Origin: CAZCDM01 sp964497475
GTDB lineage: Bacteria; Planctomycetota; Phycisphaerae; SM23-33
NCBI GenBank assembly: GCA_964497475.1
Contig: CAZCDM010000001.1
Coordinates: 1-61,485 of the forward strand
Length of the DNA stretch: 61,485 nt
Direction of reading: 5' to 3'
The notes under the pieces were generated by a model, which saw only the letters and a list, made by a program, of their open reading frames with translations, had not been told where the DNA came from and searched no databases. This document shows positions 1 through 8,484 of the stretch, in pieces (position 1 is the first letter of the stretch; the number at the start of each line of letters is the position of its first letter). The position numbers and the translations under genes are program-made.

Positions 1-224
1 ATTTCGAGTCGTGTTTTGTGAATCCTTAACCAAAGGCGAACAATTGCGTTTTTATGGAGTTCTAATCCAATGCTTGTTCAATGTGAATATGAGTTGCGCA
101 TAGTGTCTCTCGCTGAGCATGGTCAACTGAGATATCCTGCCATGCGTTCAATCAGAACTGTGGCCGCAGCGCGTGTTGTGGCAACCCAATTCGAACCCGT
201 TGGAAAGCCTTGAAAGGAAACACC
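1..224. other. Upstream region, no gene recognised
   Basis: No credible coding frame is visible on the + strand. An antisense frame overlapping 123-605 is a shadow of the DUF3467 gene. The stretch is more AT-rich than the rest and presumably holds the promoter of the DUF3467 gene, but I could not pick a convincing -35/-10 pair. Only the AAAGGA ribosome site at 213-218 is clear. Confidence 0.5.
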
Positions 225-596
225 ATGAGTGACACGATGGAAGAAAATGCAGTGAACCAGGACGTAGTAGAAAACCAGGCCCGCGAGCAGACCGGCCAGC
301 AGCAGGTCCGTCTTCGCATGGATGAGCGGGATATGACCACCAGCTACGCCAACGCGTTCCGCACGAACGGCACGGCTGAAGAAGTCATGCTGGACTTCGG
401 GCTGAACCTGGTGTCCCCGGCCGCCGGTCAGCAGGACCGCCCGGAGATTCTTTTCCAGGTCAAGAATCGCATCGTCATGAACTACTACTCGGCAAAGCGC
501 CTGGCCATTACGCTCGGCCAGCTGATCCGTCGTCACGAAGAGCAGTTCGGCGAGCTGGAACTGGACATGCGGAAGCGTCAACAGGCCGGCGAATAA
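225..596 (+). CDS. DUF3467 family protein
   Basis: Protein of 123 aa with no signal peptide and no membrane segment. A Glu/Gln-rich N-terminal tail of about 25 residues leads into a compact domain with the family pattern: a TTSYANAF stretch, then EEVMLDFGLNLV, then a C-terminal helix with YYSAKRLAITLGQLIRRHE. That layout matches the short DUF3467 proteins found in many bacteria and archaea, whose function is unknown to me. ATG at 225 is chosen because AAAGGA lies 6 nt upstream at 213-218; an in-frame TTG at 210 would overlap that site. A hairpin terminator follows, so the gene is probably transcribed apart from the downstream cluster. Nothing in the sequence ties it to the giant protein. Family assignment is from memory of the motif pattern. 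Confidence 0.85.
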   Translation: MSDTMEENAVNQDVVENQAREQTGQQQVRLRMDERDMTTSYANAFRTNGTAEEVMLDFGLNLVSPAAGQQDRPEILFQVKNRIVMNYYSAKRLAITLGQLIRRHEEQFGELELDMRKRQQAGE

Positions 597-640
597 GCAT
601 CTCATTCCATGATGCAGATTGACTTCGGGTCAGGTCCTCG

Positions 641-659
641 CGGGCTTGGCCCGTTTTTT
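641..659 (+). terminator. Rho-independent terminator
   Basis: CGGGC (641-645), a three-base loop TTG and GCCCG (649-653) form a perfect 5-bp GC stem followed directly by six T (654-659). It lies 45 nt after the DUF3467 stop and separates that gene from the export cluster. Confidence 0.75.
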
Positions 660-838
660 CTCCCTTCGTGCGATACGTCACACGACTCATCTTAGCATGA
701 TCTTAACCTCGCATTAGCACCTAAATTGCAAAAGCGATTTATGATGGTTGTCCGCGACTGGCCGAGCTGAGCAAAGAGAATTTTCGCTTGATCGTCCGGA
801 AGCACCCCCCACCCCCCACGCCGCAGGCTGAGAGAACG
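660..838. other. Leader of the export gene cluster
   Basis: This non-coding stretch lies between the terminator and the first cluster gene. A TATGAT element at 740-745 resembles a -10 box, but no good -35 sits at normal spacing. Two C6 runs (805-810 and 812-817) split by one A lie 21 to 34 nt before the chosen ATG. An in-frame TTG at 788 would put these runs inside the coding region. Confidence 0.3.
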
Positions 839-2734
839 ATGCAAGAAACAAGCTACATCTCGTCGTCCCCTGGTTTGAAGTCTGCCCCGTCGGCCTCGAA
901 GCCGGGCGCATTGATCCGCCGGCTGATTCAGTTCGAGGGCTCGGCCGAGTCATATGTGCCTGTCTGGCTGGAAGCGCAGTGCTCCTTTGCCGGCGCGTCT
1001 GCCGGTGCGCTGCTCAGCAGCGATGGCAGTGGTCAACTCGTGCCCCTTGCAATGCACCCGGCGCCGCAGGGGGAGAATCCTTCGCTGCCGGAGTGGCTGG
1101 CCCGCGGGGCGGCCGTGGCTTTGCAGGCGGCCCATACCGGCCAGGCTCGGCGGATTCCGCTGCCCGGGCGTGACGAGGATTTCTATGCCCAGGCCGGCCA
1201 GCGCTGTGCTATCATCGTGCCGATCTATTCCGAGCTGGGCGCATCTGGCGCGGGCGTTTACGACGTTACCGCCGCCGGGCCCGAGGAACTCAATCTCGCA
1301 CAAGAACGACTCGAACTGACCAGCACGTTTCCCTCGCGGCATGCGATGCGGTTGAAGCTTGACCGCCGCCAGCAGGACCTCGAAGCCCTCCAGGCCGCGA
1401 TGGAAACTCTCACCGCCCTGAACTCCTGCAAGCGGTTCCAGGCTGCCGCGATGGCCCTTTGCAATGAGCTGACTGCCCGGTTCCACAGCGAGCATGTCGG
1501 CCTGGGGATGCTTCGCGGGCGGTACGTGCATCTCAAAACGCTTAGCCATACTGAAGAATTCAGCCGCAAGATGAAAATCGTCCAGCACATGGAAGCGGCG
1601 ATGGAGGAGTGCTTCGACCAGGACCTTGAAATCGTTTATCCCCCGGACGACGAGGCGACCTACACCAGCCGGGCCACGCGAGACCTCTCGAAGAAAGAAG
1701 GTCCGTCCTCGATTCTTTCATTGCCTATCCGCTACGAGAAGGAGGTGGTCGGCGTATTGACGCTTACGCGTTCGGCCGAGGATCCCTGGCAGCATAACGA
1801 GATGGAAACCCTCCGGCTAACCTGCGACCTGATGGCCGCCCGGTTGGTCGAAATATATCAGCGTGACCGCTGGTTTGGCGCCCGCCTGGCCAACTGGATA
1901 AAAAAGGGCCTTGCGATGGTGCTCAGCCCTCGCCATACCTGGGCGAAGCTTGCCGCCATTGGGATTGTGGGGTTTGTACTGTTTGCATTGTTGGTGAAAG
2001 GGGAGGATTATGTCCAGTCATCATTCTCGCTGGATGCGACGCAGCGGCAAGTGGTAGCGGCCGGGCTGAACACCCGGCTGGACAGTATCCGCGCGGAGGT
2101 CGGCCAAGAGGTCAAGGCAGGGCAGACCCTGGCCACGCTGGACGTGATCGATCTTGAACTCGAGCGGGGCCGACTCCAAGCCGAGCGGCTTGGCTACCTC
2201 ACCGAGGCCGCCATTGCCCGCAAGGAGGGCGAGCACGCCAAGGCAGACATCGCCAACGCCAAGGCTGCCCAAGCCCAGGCTGAGCTGAAGCAGATCGCAT
2301 ACAAAATTTCCCTTGGCAAGTTACAAGCTCCGCTTGACGGAACGATCGTCACGGGCGACCTGCATCGCAGGCTTAACTCCGATGTGCAACGGGGGGATGT
2401 TCTTTACGAGATCGCGCCACTGCAGTCGCTTCGGGCGGATTTGCTCGTGCCAGAGGATCGCATTGTGGATGTCCGCCTTGGGATGAAGGGCGAGCTGGCA
2501 ACGGCCTCGTATCCGGATCGCAAGGTCGGCTTCACCGTCGAGCGGATCAATCCCGAAGCCGAGGCCATCAATCAGGACAACGTCTTCCGCGTGCGTGTTC
2601 GCCTGGATTTGATCCAGCCCTGGATGCGGCCTGGCATGGAGGGCGTGGCGCGGATTCATGTCGGTCGCAGCCCCTATGCCTGGCTGTGGACACGCCGGCT
2701 GGTCAACTGGGTTCGCATGAAGCTCTGGATTTGA
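839..2734 (+). CDS. GAF-domain HlyD-type membrane fusion protein
   Basis: Protein of 631 aa. Residues about 30-170 and 185-345 read as two divergent GAF-like sensor domains (the second includes SILSLPIRYEKEVVGVLTL, a typical GAF core strand pattern). A single membrane helix follows at about 371-388 (LAAIGIVGFVLFALLV). After it comes an HlyD-type adaptor: lipoyl half-motif GQEVKAGQTLATLD near residue 420, an Ala/Glu/Lys-rich helical hairpin at about 440-490, the second lipoyl half with LQAPLDGTIV, and a beta-barrel ending at PGMEGVARIHVG. This layout puts the sensors in the cytoplasm and the adaptor in the periplasm. ATG 839 is preferred over TTG 788, with a weak GAGAGA upstream. It is first of four packed genes, and no ABC ATPase accompanies it. 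The fusion suggests that a cytosolic signal gates a periplasmic conduit; that is inference. Confidence 0.82.
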   Translation: MQETSYISSSPGLKSAPSASKPGALIRRLIQFEGSAESYVPVWLEAQCSFAGASAGALLSSDGSGQLVPLAMHPAPQGENPSLPEWLARGAAVALQAAHTGQARRIPLPGRDEDFYAQAGQRCAIIVPIYSELGASGAGVYDVTAAGPEELNLAQERLELTSTFPSRHAMRLKLDRRQQDLEALQAAMETLTALNSCKRFQAAAMALCNELTARFHSEHVGLGMLRGRYVHLKTLSHTEEFSRKMKIVQHMEAAMEECFDQDLEIVYPPDDEATYTSRATRDLSKKEGPSSILSLPIRYEKEVVGVLTLTRSAEDPWQHNEMETLRLTCDLMAARLVEIYQRDRWFGARLANWIKKGLAMVLSPRHTWAKLAAIGIVGFVLFALLVKGEDYVQSSFSLDATQRQVVAAGLNTRLDSIRAEVGQEVKAGQTLATLDVIDLELERGRLQAERLGYLTEAAIARKEGEHAKADIANAKAAQAQAELKQIAYKISLGKLQAPLDGTIVTGDLHRRLNSDVQRGDVLYEIAPLQSLRADLLVPEDRIVDVRLGMKGELATASYPDRKVGFTVERINPEAEAINQDNVFRVRVRLDLIQPWMRPGMEGVARIHVGRSPYAWLWTRRLVNWVRMKLWI

Positions 2735-2740
2735 TCGATC

Positions 2741-4924
2741 ATGGTTGATCGCCCGACATTCAGCGAGTCGTGGTATCGCGTGGCGCATCTACGCCCTCGG
2801 CTTCGACCGACGGTGCATTTTTATCGGCAGCATTATCGCGGGCGAATGTGGCATGTGCTGGAGGATCGCTCCTCCCATCGCTATCTTCGACTGGACTGGC
2901 CGGCCTATCGATTCGTCTCGCTGTTGGACGGGCAGCGAACCCTCGAACAGGCCTGGCAGCTCTGCATCGAAGAACTCGGCGACGAGGCCAACACGCAGGG
3001 CGAAGTCATCCAGCAGCTCGGCCAGCTCTACGCATACAACCTCCTGCAGAGCGATACCGTGCCCGATATCGACGGCATGTTCAAACGCCGCCAGAAACGT
3101 GTCCATCGCGAGGTACGCAGCCAGCTTGCCAGCCTGATGTTCTTCCGCCTGCCCCTGTGGGATCCCGATGCCTTTCTCGACGCGATTCTTCCGCTGTTCG
3201 GCTGGCTGTGGTCGTGGCTTGGGCTTGTGCTCTGGCTGGGGCTTGTCTCGACCGGGCTGTACTACGTCATCGACCAGTGGGGCCACCTGTCAGACAAAAC
3301 ACAGTCCATTCTCGATCCGGAGAACATTCCTCTGCTGTATCTGTCTTTCGCGATCGTCAAGGTGTTGCACGAGTTCGGCCATGCCTTGTCCTGCAAAAAA
3401 TTCGGTCAGCAGGAAGGCTCCGGCGGCGAGGTACACACCATGGGCGTGATGCTTCTGGTTCTCACTCCCATGCCCTATGTCGATACATCCAGTGCCTGGG
3501 CGCTGCGAAACAAGTGGCATCGCCTGACGATCGGTGCTAGCGGCATGCTCGTTGAGTTGGGCGTAGCGGCCGTTGCGGCCATCATCTGGGCGCACACCTC
3601 TCAGTTCACCGTGGTGCGGGGCATTTGCTATAACGTCATGTTCATCGCCAGTGTCTCGACTCTGCTGTTCAACGCCAACCCGCTGCTTCGCTATGACGGG
3701 TACTACGTCATCTCTGATCTGCTGGAGATTCCCAACTTTGCCCAGCGCAGTCGGGAGTACGTCATTTACCGCGTCAAGCGATATGCATGGGGTCTCAAAC
3801 GCCTGGCCTGCCCGGCTCACTCCTTCGGCGAGCGGGTCTGGATGAGTTTCTACGGCCCGGCGTCGGTGGTCTATCGCGTGGTGATCCTCGTTACGATTCT
3901 GCTGTTTCTCACCGACCGGCTGCCCAAGCCGCTGCTGGTCATCGGTATCCTGATGATGTTTGTCAGCATGTTCATGTGGCTTTGCATGCCCCTGCTGAAA
4001 TTCCTCAAATACCTCTTCACCAGCCCCGAGCTGGCACGCGTTCGAACTCGGGCGATGCTCTCGACTGGTCTGTTTGCCAGTGGAGTGATCTACCTGATCG
4101 CCGGGGTCGAATTGCCCAACCGGACACGCCTGGCGGGCATTACTGAGCCGGTGGAGTCCACCGTGATCTATGCAGCCGAGGACGGCTTCCTCGACGACTG
4201 CCTCCCGCATGGCCAGATCGTCGACCAGCCGGGATCGGTTCTGGTGGATTGCCGCAACCAGGAACTCGCCTTGCAGGCTCAGCAGATTCAGCTGCAGCAG
4301 GAGATGGTTGACTGCCAGATTCGCCTCCACCGAGAGCAACGCAAACCGGCCCTGGTCCAGGCCTTCCTCCATCAGAAGCAGGTTCTCGACCGGCAACGAA
4401 ACAGGCTGAACGAACGAACTGAGCGCCTGGACCGCCGGGCGGACCATGAAGGCATTTGGCTGGCACGCAAGCTTGATGCATCACGCGGCGCACTGCTGCC
4501 TCGCGGCGCGGAACTCGGTCAGTTGATCCGCCTCGAGAATATCCGAGTGCGCGTAGCGGCCTCCCAGGACGTCGCTGCGCAGCTCGTCGCCCAGGCCCGG
4601 CCCGACGTGGCAATCCGTCTCAAGGGGCGACCCGACGTTGAATTCGCCGGGCGGATTGAGAAGATTCTTCCCGCCGGGCACAAGCAGCTGCCCGCCCAGG
4701 CCTTGTCCTATGGAGCCGGCGGATCGATTCGAACCAACCCCCAGAAGCCCGAAGAGGCAGCCGAGAACCTCTTCGAGGTCTGGATTACCGTGACCGCCCC
4801 ACCGGCCGAACACCTGCTCAGCAAGCAGCGGGTCATCGTCCGGTTCGATCTTGGTGATCAGTCGCTTACGAGGCAGATGTGGCTGAAGGCGAGACGGATT
4901 TTCCAGCGACGGTTCGGGGTGTAA
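2741..4924 (+). CDS. PqqD-like / M50 site-2 protease / HlyD fusion protein
   Basis: Protein of 727 aa, starting 6 nt after the previous stop. Residues about 18-105 resemble a PqqD-type winged helix (LRLDWPAYRFVSLLDG, then a helical end with LGQLYAYNLLQSD). Several membrane helices follow, carrying the M50 zinc site HEFGH at 210-214 and the second motif NANPLLRYDG at 311-320, with D319 as the likely third ligand. A further membrane helix near residues 440-455 precedes lipoyl-like half-motifs (AAEDGFLDD, QPGSVLVDC) and a long Gln/Arg-rich helical hairpin at about 505-575, as in HlyD adaptors. In the M50 family the enzyme cleaves substrates within or next to the membrane. PqqD-like domains in peptide-modification systems bind leader peptides, so this domain may recognise the exported protein. 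That role is inferred. Confidence 0.85.
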   Translation: MVDRPTFSESWYRVAHLRPRLRPTVHFYRQHYRGRMWHVLEDRSSHRYLRLDWPAYRFVSLLDGQRTLEQAWQLCIEELGDEANTQGEVIQQLGQLYAYNLLQSDTVPDIDGMFKRRQKRVHREVRSQLASLMFFRLPLWDPDAFLDAILPLFGWLWSWLGLVLWLGLVSTGLYYVIDQWGHLSDKTQSILDPENIPLLYLSFAIVKVLHEFGHALSCKKFGQQEGSGGEVHTMGVMLLVLTPMPYVDTSSAWALRNKWHRLTIGASGMLVELGVAAVAAIIWAHTSQFTVVRGICYNVMFIASVSTLLFNANPLLRYDGYYVISDLLEIPNFAQRSREYVIYRVKRYAWGLKRLACPAHSFGERVWMSFYGPASVVYRVVILVTILLFLTDRLPKPLLVIGILMMFVSMFMWLCMPLLKFLKYLFTSPELARVRTRAMLSTGLFASGVIYLIAGVELPNRTRLAGITEPVESTVIYAAEDGFLDDCLPHGQIVDQPGSVLVDCRNQELALQAQQIQLQQEMVDCQIRLHREQRKPALVQAFLHQKQVLDRQRNRLNERTERLDRRADHEGIWLARKLDASRGALLPRGAELGQLIRLENIRVRVAASQDVAAQLVAQARPDVAIRLKGRPDVEFAGRIEKILPAGHKQLPAQALSYGAGGSIRTNPQKPEEAAENLFEVWITVTAPPAEHLLSKQRVIVRFDLGDQSLTRQMWLKARRIFQRRFGV

Positions 4925-4925
4925 G

Positions 4926-6911
4926 ATGGCATCCTCCGCCAGCGCCATTTGGAGAACCCTCAGCTACGACACTCGGCAGGAACCGCTGCCCAAGGGCATT
5001 GATGCGATCTGGGATCGACTGGATGGCTTGGCACGGAGGTTGATCCGCAGGCGGCAGAGCTGTCTGGTCCGGGCCGATAAGGTCCTCCGGCTGGAAAAGG
5101 AGTTCACCGAACTCACCGATGCACGTCTACACGAGGTCTGCGAGGATCTGCGTGATCGGTTCCTCCGGGGCCGGGAGACCGCCGGCGATATGATCCGCGC
5201 CTTCGCGATGATTCGTGAGGTGGCCTTCCGGCAGTTGGGGATGCGACATTACCGGGTGCAGCTGGCAGGGGGGTTCTCCCTGGTCGATGGCTGCATTACG
5301 GAGATGGCCACCGGGGAGGGCAAGACCCTCACGGCTACGCTGGCTGCGGTTGTGGCTGGCTGGCGAGGTCGGGGCTGTCACGTCATGACCGTCAACGATT
5401 ACCTGGCCGAACGCGACGCGGAGGACATGTCGCCAGTCTACAAGGCCTGCGGGTTGAGTGTGGCTTTCATCGGCGGCGAAACGCCTCAGCCCCAACGTCG
5501 CGAAGGATATCTCGCCGATGTGACCTACCTGACGAACAAGGAGGTTGCCGCCGACTTTCTTCGCGATCGACTGGCGCTGGGCTCGATGCGTTCGCTCTCC
5601 TCGGCCTTGCTGGCCAAGCGGGTCCACGGCAGGGGCTCGGGCACGGACAAACTTGTCCAGCGCGGGCTGCACTATGCGATTGTCGACGAGGCCGACTCCG
5701 TCCTTATCGACGAGGCCGTCACCCCCTTGATCATCTCAGGGCAGGCATCCAACCCCGTCCAAGTCGAAGCATTTGAGCAGGCCGCCCATTGGGCGACCCG
5801 GCTGGATCCCGGGCGACACTATCGGGTCAACCGAAAATATCACGAGGTGACGCTCACCTCGGCTGGACAGGAAGTCCTCCGCCGCTGGGGCCAGGCCGCC
5901 GGGGGCATCTGGACCGGGTCTCGCCGGCGCGAAGAACTGATGATCCAGGCCATCACCGCCCGCGAGCTGTACGTCCGAGGCCAGCAGTACATCGTTCAGG
6001 ACGACGCGGTGGTGATCGTGGATGAATTTACCGGCCGACTCATGCCCGACCGTGAATGGCGCGACGGTCTCCACCAGGCCGTCAGCGCCAAGGAAGGCCT
6101 GGAAATCGAACCACCCAAGGCGACTTATGCCCGCATCAGCTTCCAGCGGTTTTTCCGCATGTACCGCCAACTCAGCGGAATGACGGGAACCGGTCGGGAA
6201 GCCATAAGCGAATTTTGGCAGATTTACCATCTGCCCATCGTGGAAATTCCCACCAACCGCCCATGCCTCCGGAAACATCTGCCAGACAGAGTCTTCCCGA
6301 CCCAGCGGGCAAAGTACCAGGCCATTGCCGAGGAAATTCAGACGGTTCACCAGACGCAGCGGCCGATTCTGGTCGGTACCCGAAACGTCAAGGATAGTGA
6401 ATATCTCAGCAACCTGTTGCATGAAAAAGGTCTCGAACATGAAGTGCTCAATGCGGTTTACCACAAAGAAGAGGCACAGATCGTCTCCCGGGCGGGGCAA
6501 CCTGGGGCGGTCACCGTGGCGACCAACATGGCCGGGCGGGGGACTGACATCAAGCTTGGGCGGGGCATCAAAGATATAGGCGGCCTGCACGTAGTTGCGT
6601 GCGAACGGCACGAGTCACCTCGCGTCGACCGGCAGCTCTACGGCCGGGCCGGGCGGCAGGGTGATCCTGGGAGCTGTCAGGCCTGGGTCAGCCTCGAGGA
6701 CGATCTCGTTCAGCGACATGCCGCGAAGCAGGTTCGCATGATGCAGCAATTCCATCGTGGCGGAGAAAAGTCCATCGCATCAGCCGTTACGAGGCAGTTG
6801 TGGGATCAGGCGCAGTCCAGAGCGACCCGGATGGCATTGCGACAACGAAAGTCTGTTCTGGAAACCGATAACTGGCTTGACGAATATCTCGGTTTTGCCG
6901 GTATGGAATAA
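4926..6911 (+). CDS. Shortened accessory SecA-type translocase ATPase
   Basis: Protein of 661 aa; ATG lies 1 nt after the preceding stop, so translation is probably coupled. SecA hallmarks are present in order: Walker A TGEGKT at 129-134, Walker B with VDEADSVLIDEA from 253, a preprotein cross-linking region, GLHQAVSAKEGLEI near 382, GMTGTG near 418, TNMAGRGTD at 533-541, ERHES from 560 and QLYGRAGRQGDPG after it. Canonical SecA is about 830-900 aa. This protein stops just after the first scaffold helix, so most of the scaffold/wing region and the zinc-binding tail are missing. Differences include MATGEGKT where housekeeping SecA usually has MKTGEGKT. It is therefore unlikely to be the housekeeping SecA. 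I infer a dedicated motor for the neighbouring export genes or the giant protein. Confidence 0.92.
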   Translation: MASSASAIWRTLSYDTRQEPLPKGIDAIWDRLDGLARRLIRRRQSCLVRADKVLRLEKEFTELTDARLHEVCEDLRDRFLRGRETAGDMIRAFAMIREVAFRQLGMRHYRVQLAGGFSLVDGCITEMATGEGKTLTATLAAVVAGWRGRGCHVMTVNDYLAERDAEDMSPVYKACGLSVAFIGGETPQPQRREGYLADVTYLTNKEVAADFLRDRLALGSMRSLSSALLAKRVHGRGSGTDKLVQRGLHYAIVDEADSVLIDEAVTPLIISGQASNPVQVEAFEQAAHWATRLDPGRHYRVNRKYHEVTLTSAGQEVLRRWGQAAGGIWTGSRRREELMIQAITARELYVRGQQYIVQDDAVVIVDEFTGRLMPDREWRDGLHQAVSAKEGLEIEPPKATYARISFQRFFRMYRQLSGMTGTGREAISEFWQIYHLPIVEIPTNRPCLRKHLPDRVFPTQRAKYQAIAEEIQTVHQTQRPILVGTRNVKDSEYLSNLLHEKGLEHEVLNAVYHKEEAQIVSRAGQPGAVTVATNMAGRGTDIKLGRGIKDIGGLHVVACERHESPRVDRQLYGRAGRQGDPGSCQAWVSLEDDLVQRHAAKQVRMMQQFHRGGEKSIASAVTRQLWDQAQSRATRMALRQRKSVLETDNWLDEYLGFAGME

Positions 6912-6937
6912 TCAGCATTGGAAAGGACGTTATCAAA

Positions 6938-7945
6938 ATGAAATATCTGGTATGGGCGATACTGGTACTTTTTTTTATGCAGTATGCATCTGTTCGAGCG
7001 GATTCGAGAGAGGCTGCGTATACCGGCCTGACCCAGCCATCGAAGGAGGTCATGATTGGGTTTCTTCAGCCTGGCCGAGTAAAACAGGTTCTTGTCAAGG
7101 AAGGGCAGAGGGTCAAGGAAAAACAGGAACTGATTCATCTCGATGATTCGGTAGATCGTGTGATGCTTAAGCAATTGGAGATGCGAGCAGCCAATAATAC
7201 GCGCATTGAAGCCGCCCAAGCGGAGCTCAATCAGAAAATGGTGGATCTCAATCGTGTCGAGATGCTTCGTAAGCGGGGGGTAGCGACCGTCACGGAATTG
7301 GAGCATGCCAAGCTCAATAGAACGGTCGCTTCCTTGTCAGTCGATCTGGCAAAGTTCGAACAGAAACAGGCAGAACTGAAGCACGAGGAACTTAAGACAC
7401 AATTGGAGCAGATGGTTTTGGTCAGCCCGATTAACGGGGTTGTCGAAGCCATAGCCGTAGACAAAGGCGAACCAGTTGACCGGCTGGAAAAAGTTGTCCA
7501 TATCGTGGAGATTGATCCGTTGTGGATCAGTGTTCGGATCCCGCTTGCTGAGGCGCAGAAAATCCCTCTCGGCCGAAAGGTCGATGTTCGGTTTCCAGGC
7601 TTGGGACATAAGCAGATTCAAGGCAAGGTAGTTCATAAGCCCGCTGTCGGTGACTCAGCTAGTGGTACTCTTGAACTCCGCATCGAGGTCGCGAATCCTG
7701 ATGACAGGCCAGCCGGTCAGGAGGTCTGGGTGAGCATTCCCGATCTCAAGCCGTCGGCCCCTGCTCGCAATGTGCCAGTCAAAGCCCAAGAAGATACGCA
7801 GATGGAGAATGAGAAGGAGCAGGGGAGTCTTACTGAGGATCGGGATGAGTCCGACACGCCTGGCTTGTCCGAAATGCGCCAAGCACAGCCATGCGTTCAA
7901 GGGAAAGTGCGGGCTATTGACGAGAGTTCAAGTGCCAGCAGTTGA
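6938..7945 (+). CDS. Periplasmic adaptor (HlyD/RND membrane fusion family)
   Basis: Protein of 335 aa with a signal peptide: basic start, hydrophobic core LVWAILVLFFMQYA, and likely cleavage after VRA near residue 22. It continues with lipoyl half-motif VKEGQRVKEKQELIHLDD, a coiled-coil hairpin at about 75-155, the second half-motif with LVSPINGVVEAI, and a beta-barrel with DPLWISVRIPLAEA. The last ~60 residues are Glu/Asp/Ser-rich and look disordered. It has no C-terminal membrane helix. AAAGGA at 6922-6927 lies 10 nt before ATG. It is last in the cluster, 26 nt after the SecA-like gene. Base composition and codon use are visibly more AT-rich than in its three partners, and a run of eight T (6969-6976) falls inside the signal-peptide codons. 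It probably joins the other HlyD-type proteins in one envelope conduit (inference). Confidence 0.85.
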   Translation: MKYLVWAILVLFFMQYASVRADSREAAYTGLTQPSKEVMIGFLQPGRVKQVLVKEGQRVKEKQELIHLDDSVDRVMLKQLEMRAANNTRIEAAQAELNQKMVDLNRVEMLRKRGVATVTELEHAKLNRTVASLSVDLAKFEQKQAELKHEELKTQLEQMVLVSPINGVVEAIAVDKGEPVDRLEKVVHIVEIDPLWISVRIPLAEAQKIPLGRKVDVRFPGLGHKQIQGKVVHKPAVGDSASGTLELRIEVANPDDRPAGQEVWVSIPDLKPSAPARNVPVKAQEDTQMENEKEQGSLTEDRDESDTPGLSEMRQAQPCVQGKVRAIDESSSASS

Positions 7946-8022
7946 TGTTCTATGTGAATCGCACATGGGGTTCTCAGAGTGGTGAACAGGGGGAGGTAGT
8001 TCATCATATCCGAGGATCAGAT

Positions 8023-8055
8023 CAGAATCAGCTTCTGGAATCTTGCGAATTTTTT
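8023..8055 (+). terminator. Weak candidate terminator after the adaptor gene
   Basis: CAGAA (8023-8027) and TTCTG (8033-8037) can pair around a five-base loop. Six T (8050-8055) follow 12 nt later. The stem is short and the T run is not adjacent, so termination would be partial at best. Confidence 0.25.
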
Positions 8056-8120
8056 CTGCGTTAGCGCATTCTTTATCTGGCTGTCCGATTAATGCAGCAG
8101 CGGGAAAAAACGGGGAATCG

Positions 8121-8152
8121 CCCTTCTGGGAAGGGACAAAATGAAATGTCCC
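8121..8152 (+). promoter_or_regulatory. Two mutually exclusive hairpins in the leader region
   Basis: CCCTTC (8121-8126) pairs perfectly with GAAGGG (8130-8135). GGGACA (8133-8138) pairs perfectly with TGTCCC (8147-8152). Both use 8133-8135, so only one can form at a time. This could be a conformational switch if transcribed, or chance. Confidence 0.3.
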
Positions 8153-8224
8153 TGTGCATTAAATTTGAGTTTTGTAAGAGATGCGTTCAGGTCGCGCAAA
8201 GGCGAAATGCTAACGGGTCTTAAC

Positions 8225-8253
8225 TTGAAAGCGGCTGGTATTCACTCCAGAAT
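8225..8253 (+). promoter_or_regulatory. Candidate promoter of the giant gene
   Basis: TTGAAA at 8225-8230 and CAGAAT at 8248-8253 are separated by 17 nt. They match the general bacterial -35 consensus at 5 of 6 bases and the -10 consensus at 4 of 6. The position, about 240 nt before the start codon, is plausible. No experimental or comparative support is available here. Confidence 0.3.
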
Positions 8254-8479
8254 GTGCGCGTAGAGTACGTCTCTGGGCTTGTCATTCGGAGCCGAGCCAC
8301 CGTCAGTGACGCATTCGTAATGAAATGGAATTCGGAATAGAGCGCAGTATGCCGCTGAACTCTCCAATAAATCTTGGTCTCGTGTTTATCGCCTTTTTCG
8401 GGGCACCTTTCAGGTATGCCCTTTCCTTATTGCGCAGATCGAACGGACTGGACAGGTCTTCATCTGCGTTCATTCCACG

Positions 8480-8484
8480 AGGAG
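8480..8484 (+). promoter_or_regulatory. Ribosome binding site fixing the giant gene start
   Basis: AGGAG lies 7 nt before ATG 8492. Reading upstream in the same frame, the first stop is TGA at 8321 and there is no earlier in-frame ATG, so this site decides the start. Confidence 0.85.

Noticed and set aside
210..224. TTG at 210 as start of the DUF3467 gene
   Set aside because: It overlaps the AAAGGA site that fits ATG 225, and the extra residues add nothing conserved.
788..838. TTG at 788 as start of the GAF-HlyD gene
   Set aside because: It would add a Pro-rich, low-complexity tail encoded by the C6 runs. ATG 839 gives a more typical N terminus, though its ribosome site is weak, so this is not certain.
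3290..4447. Antisense frame of 385 codons inside the M50-HlyD gene
   Set aside because: Overlaps a gene with clear zinc-site motifs on the other strand; no domain is visible in the antisense product.
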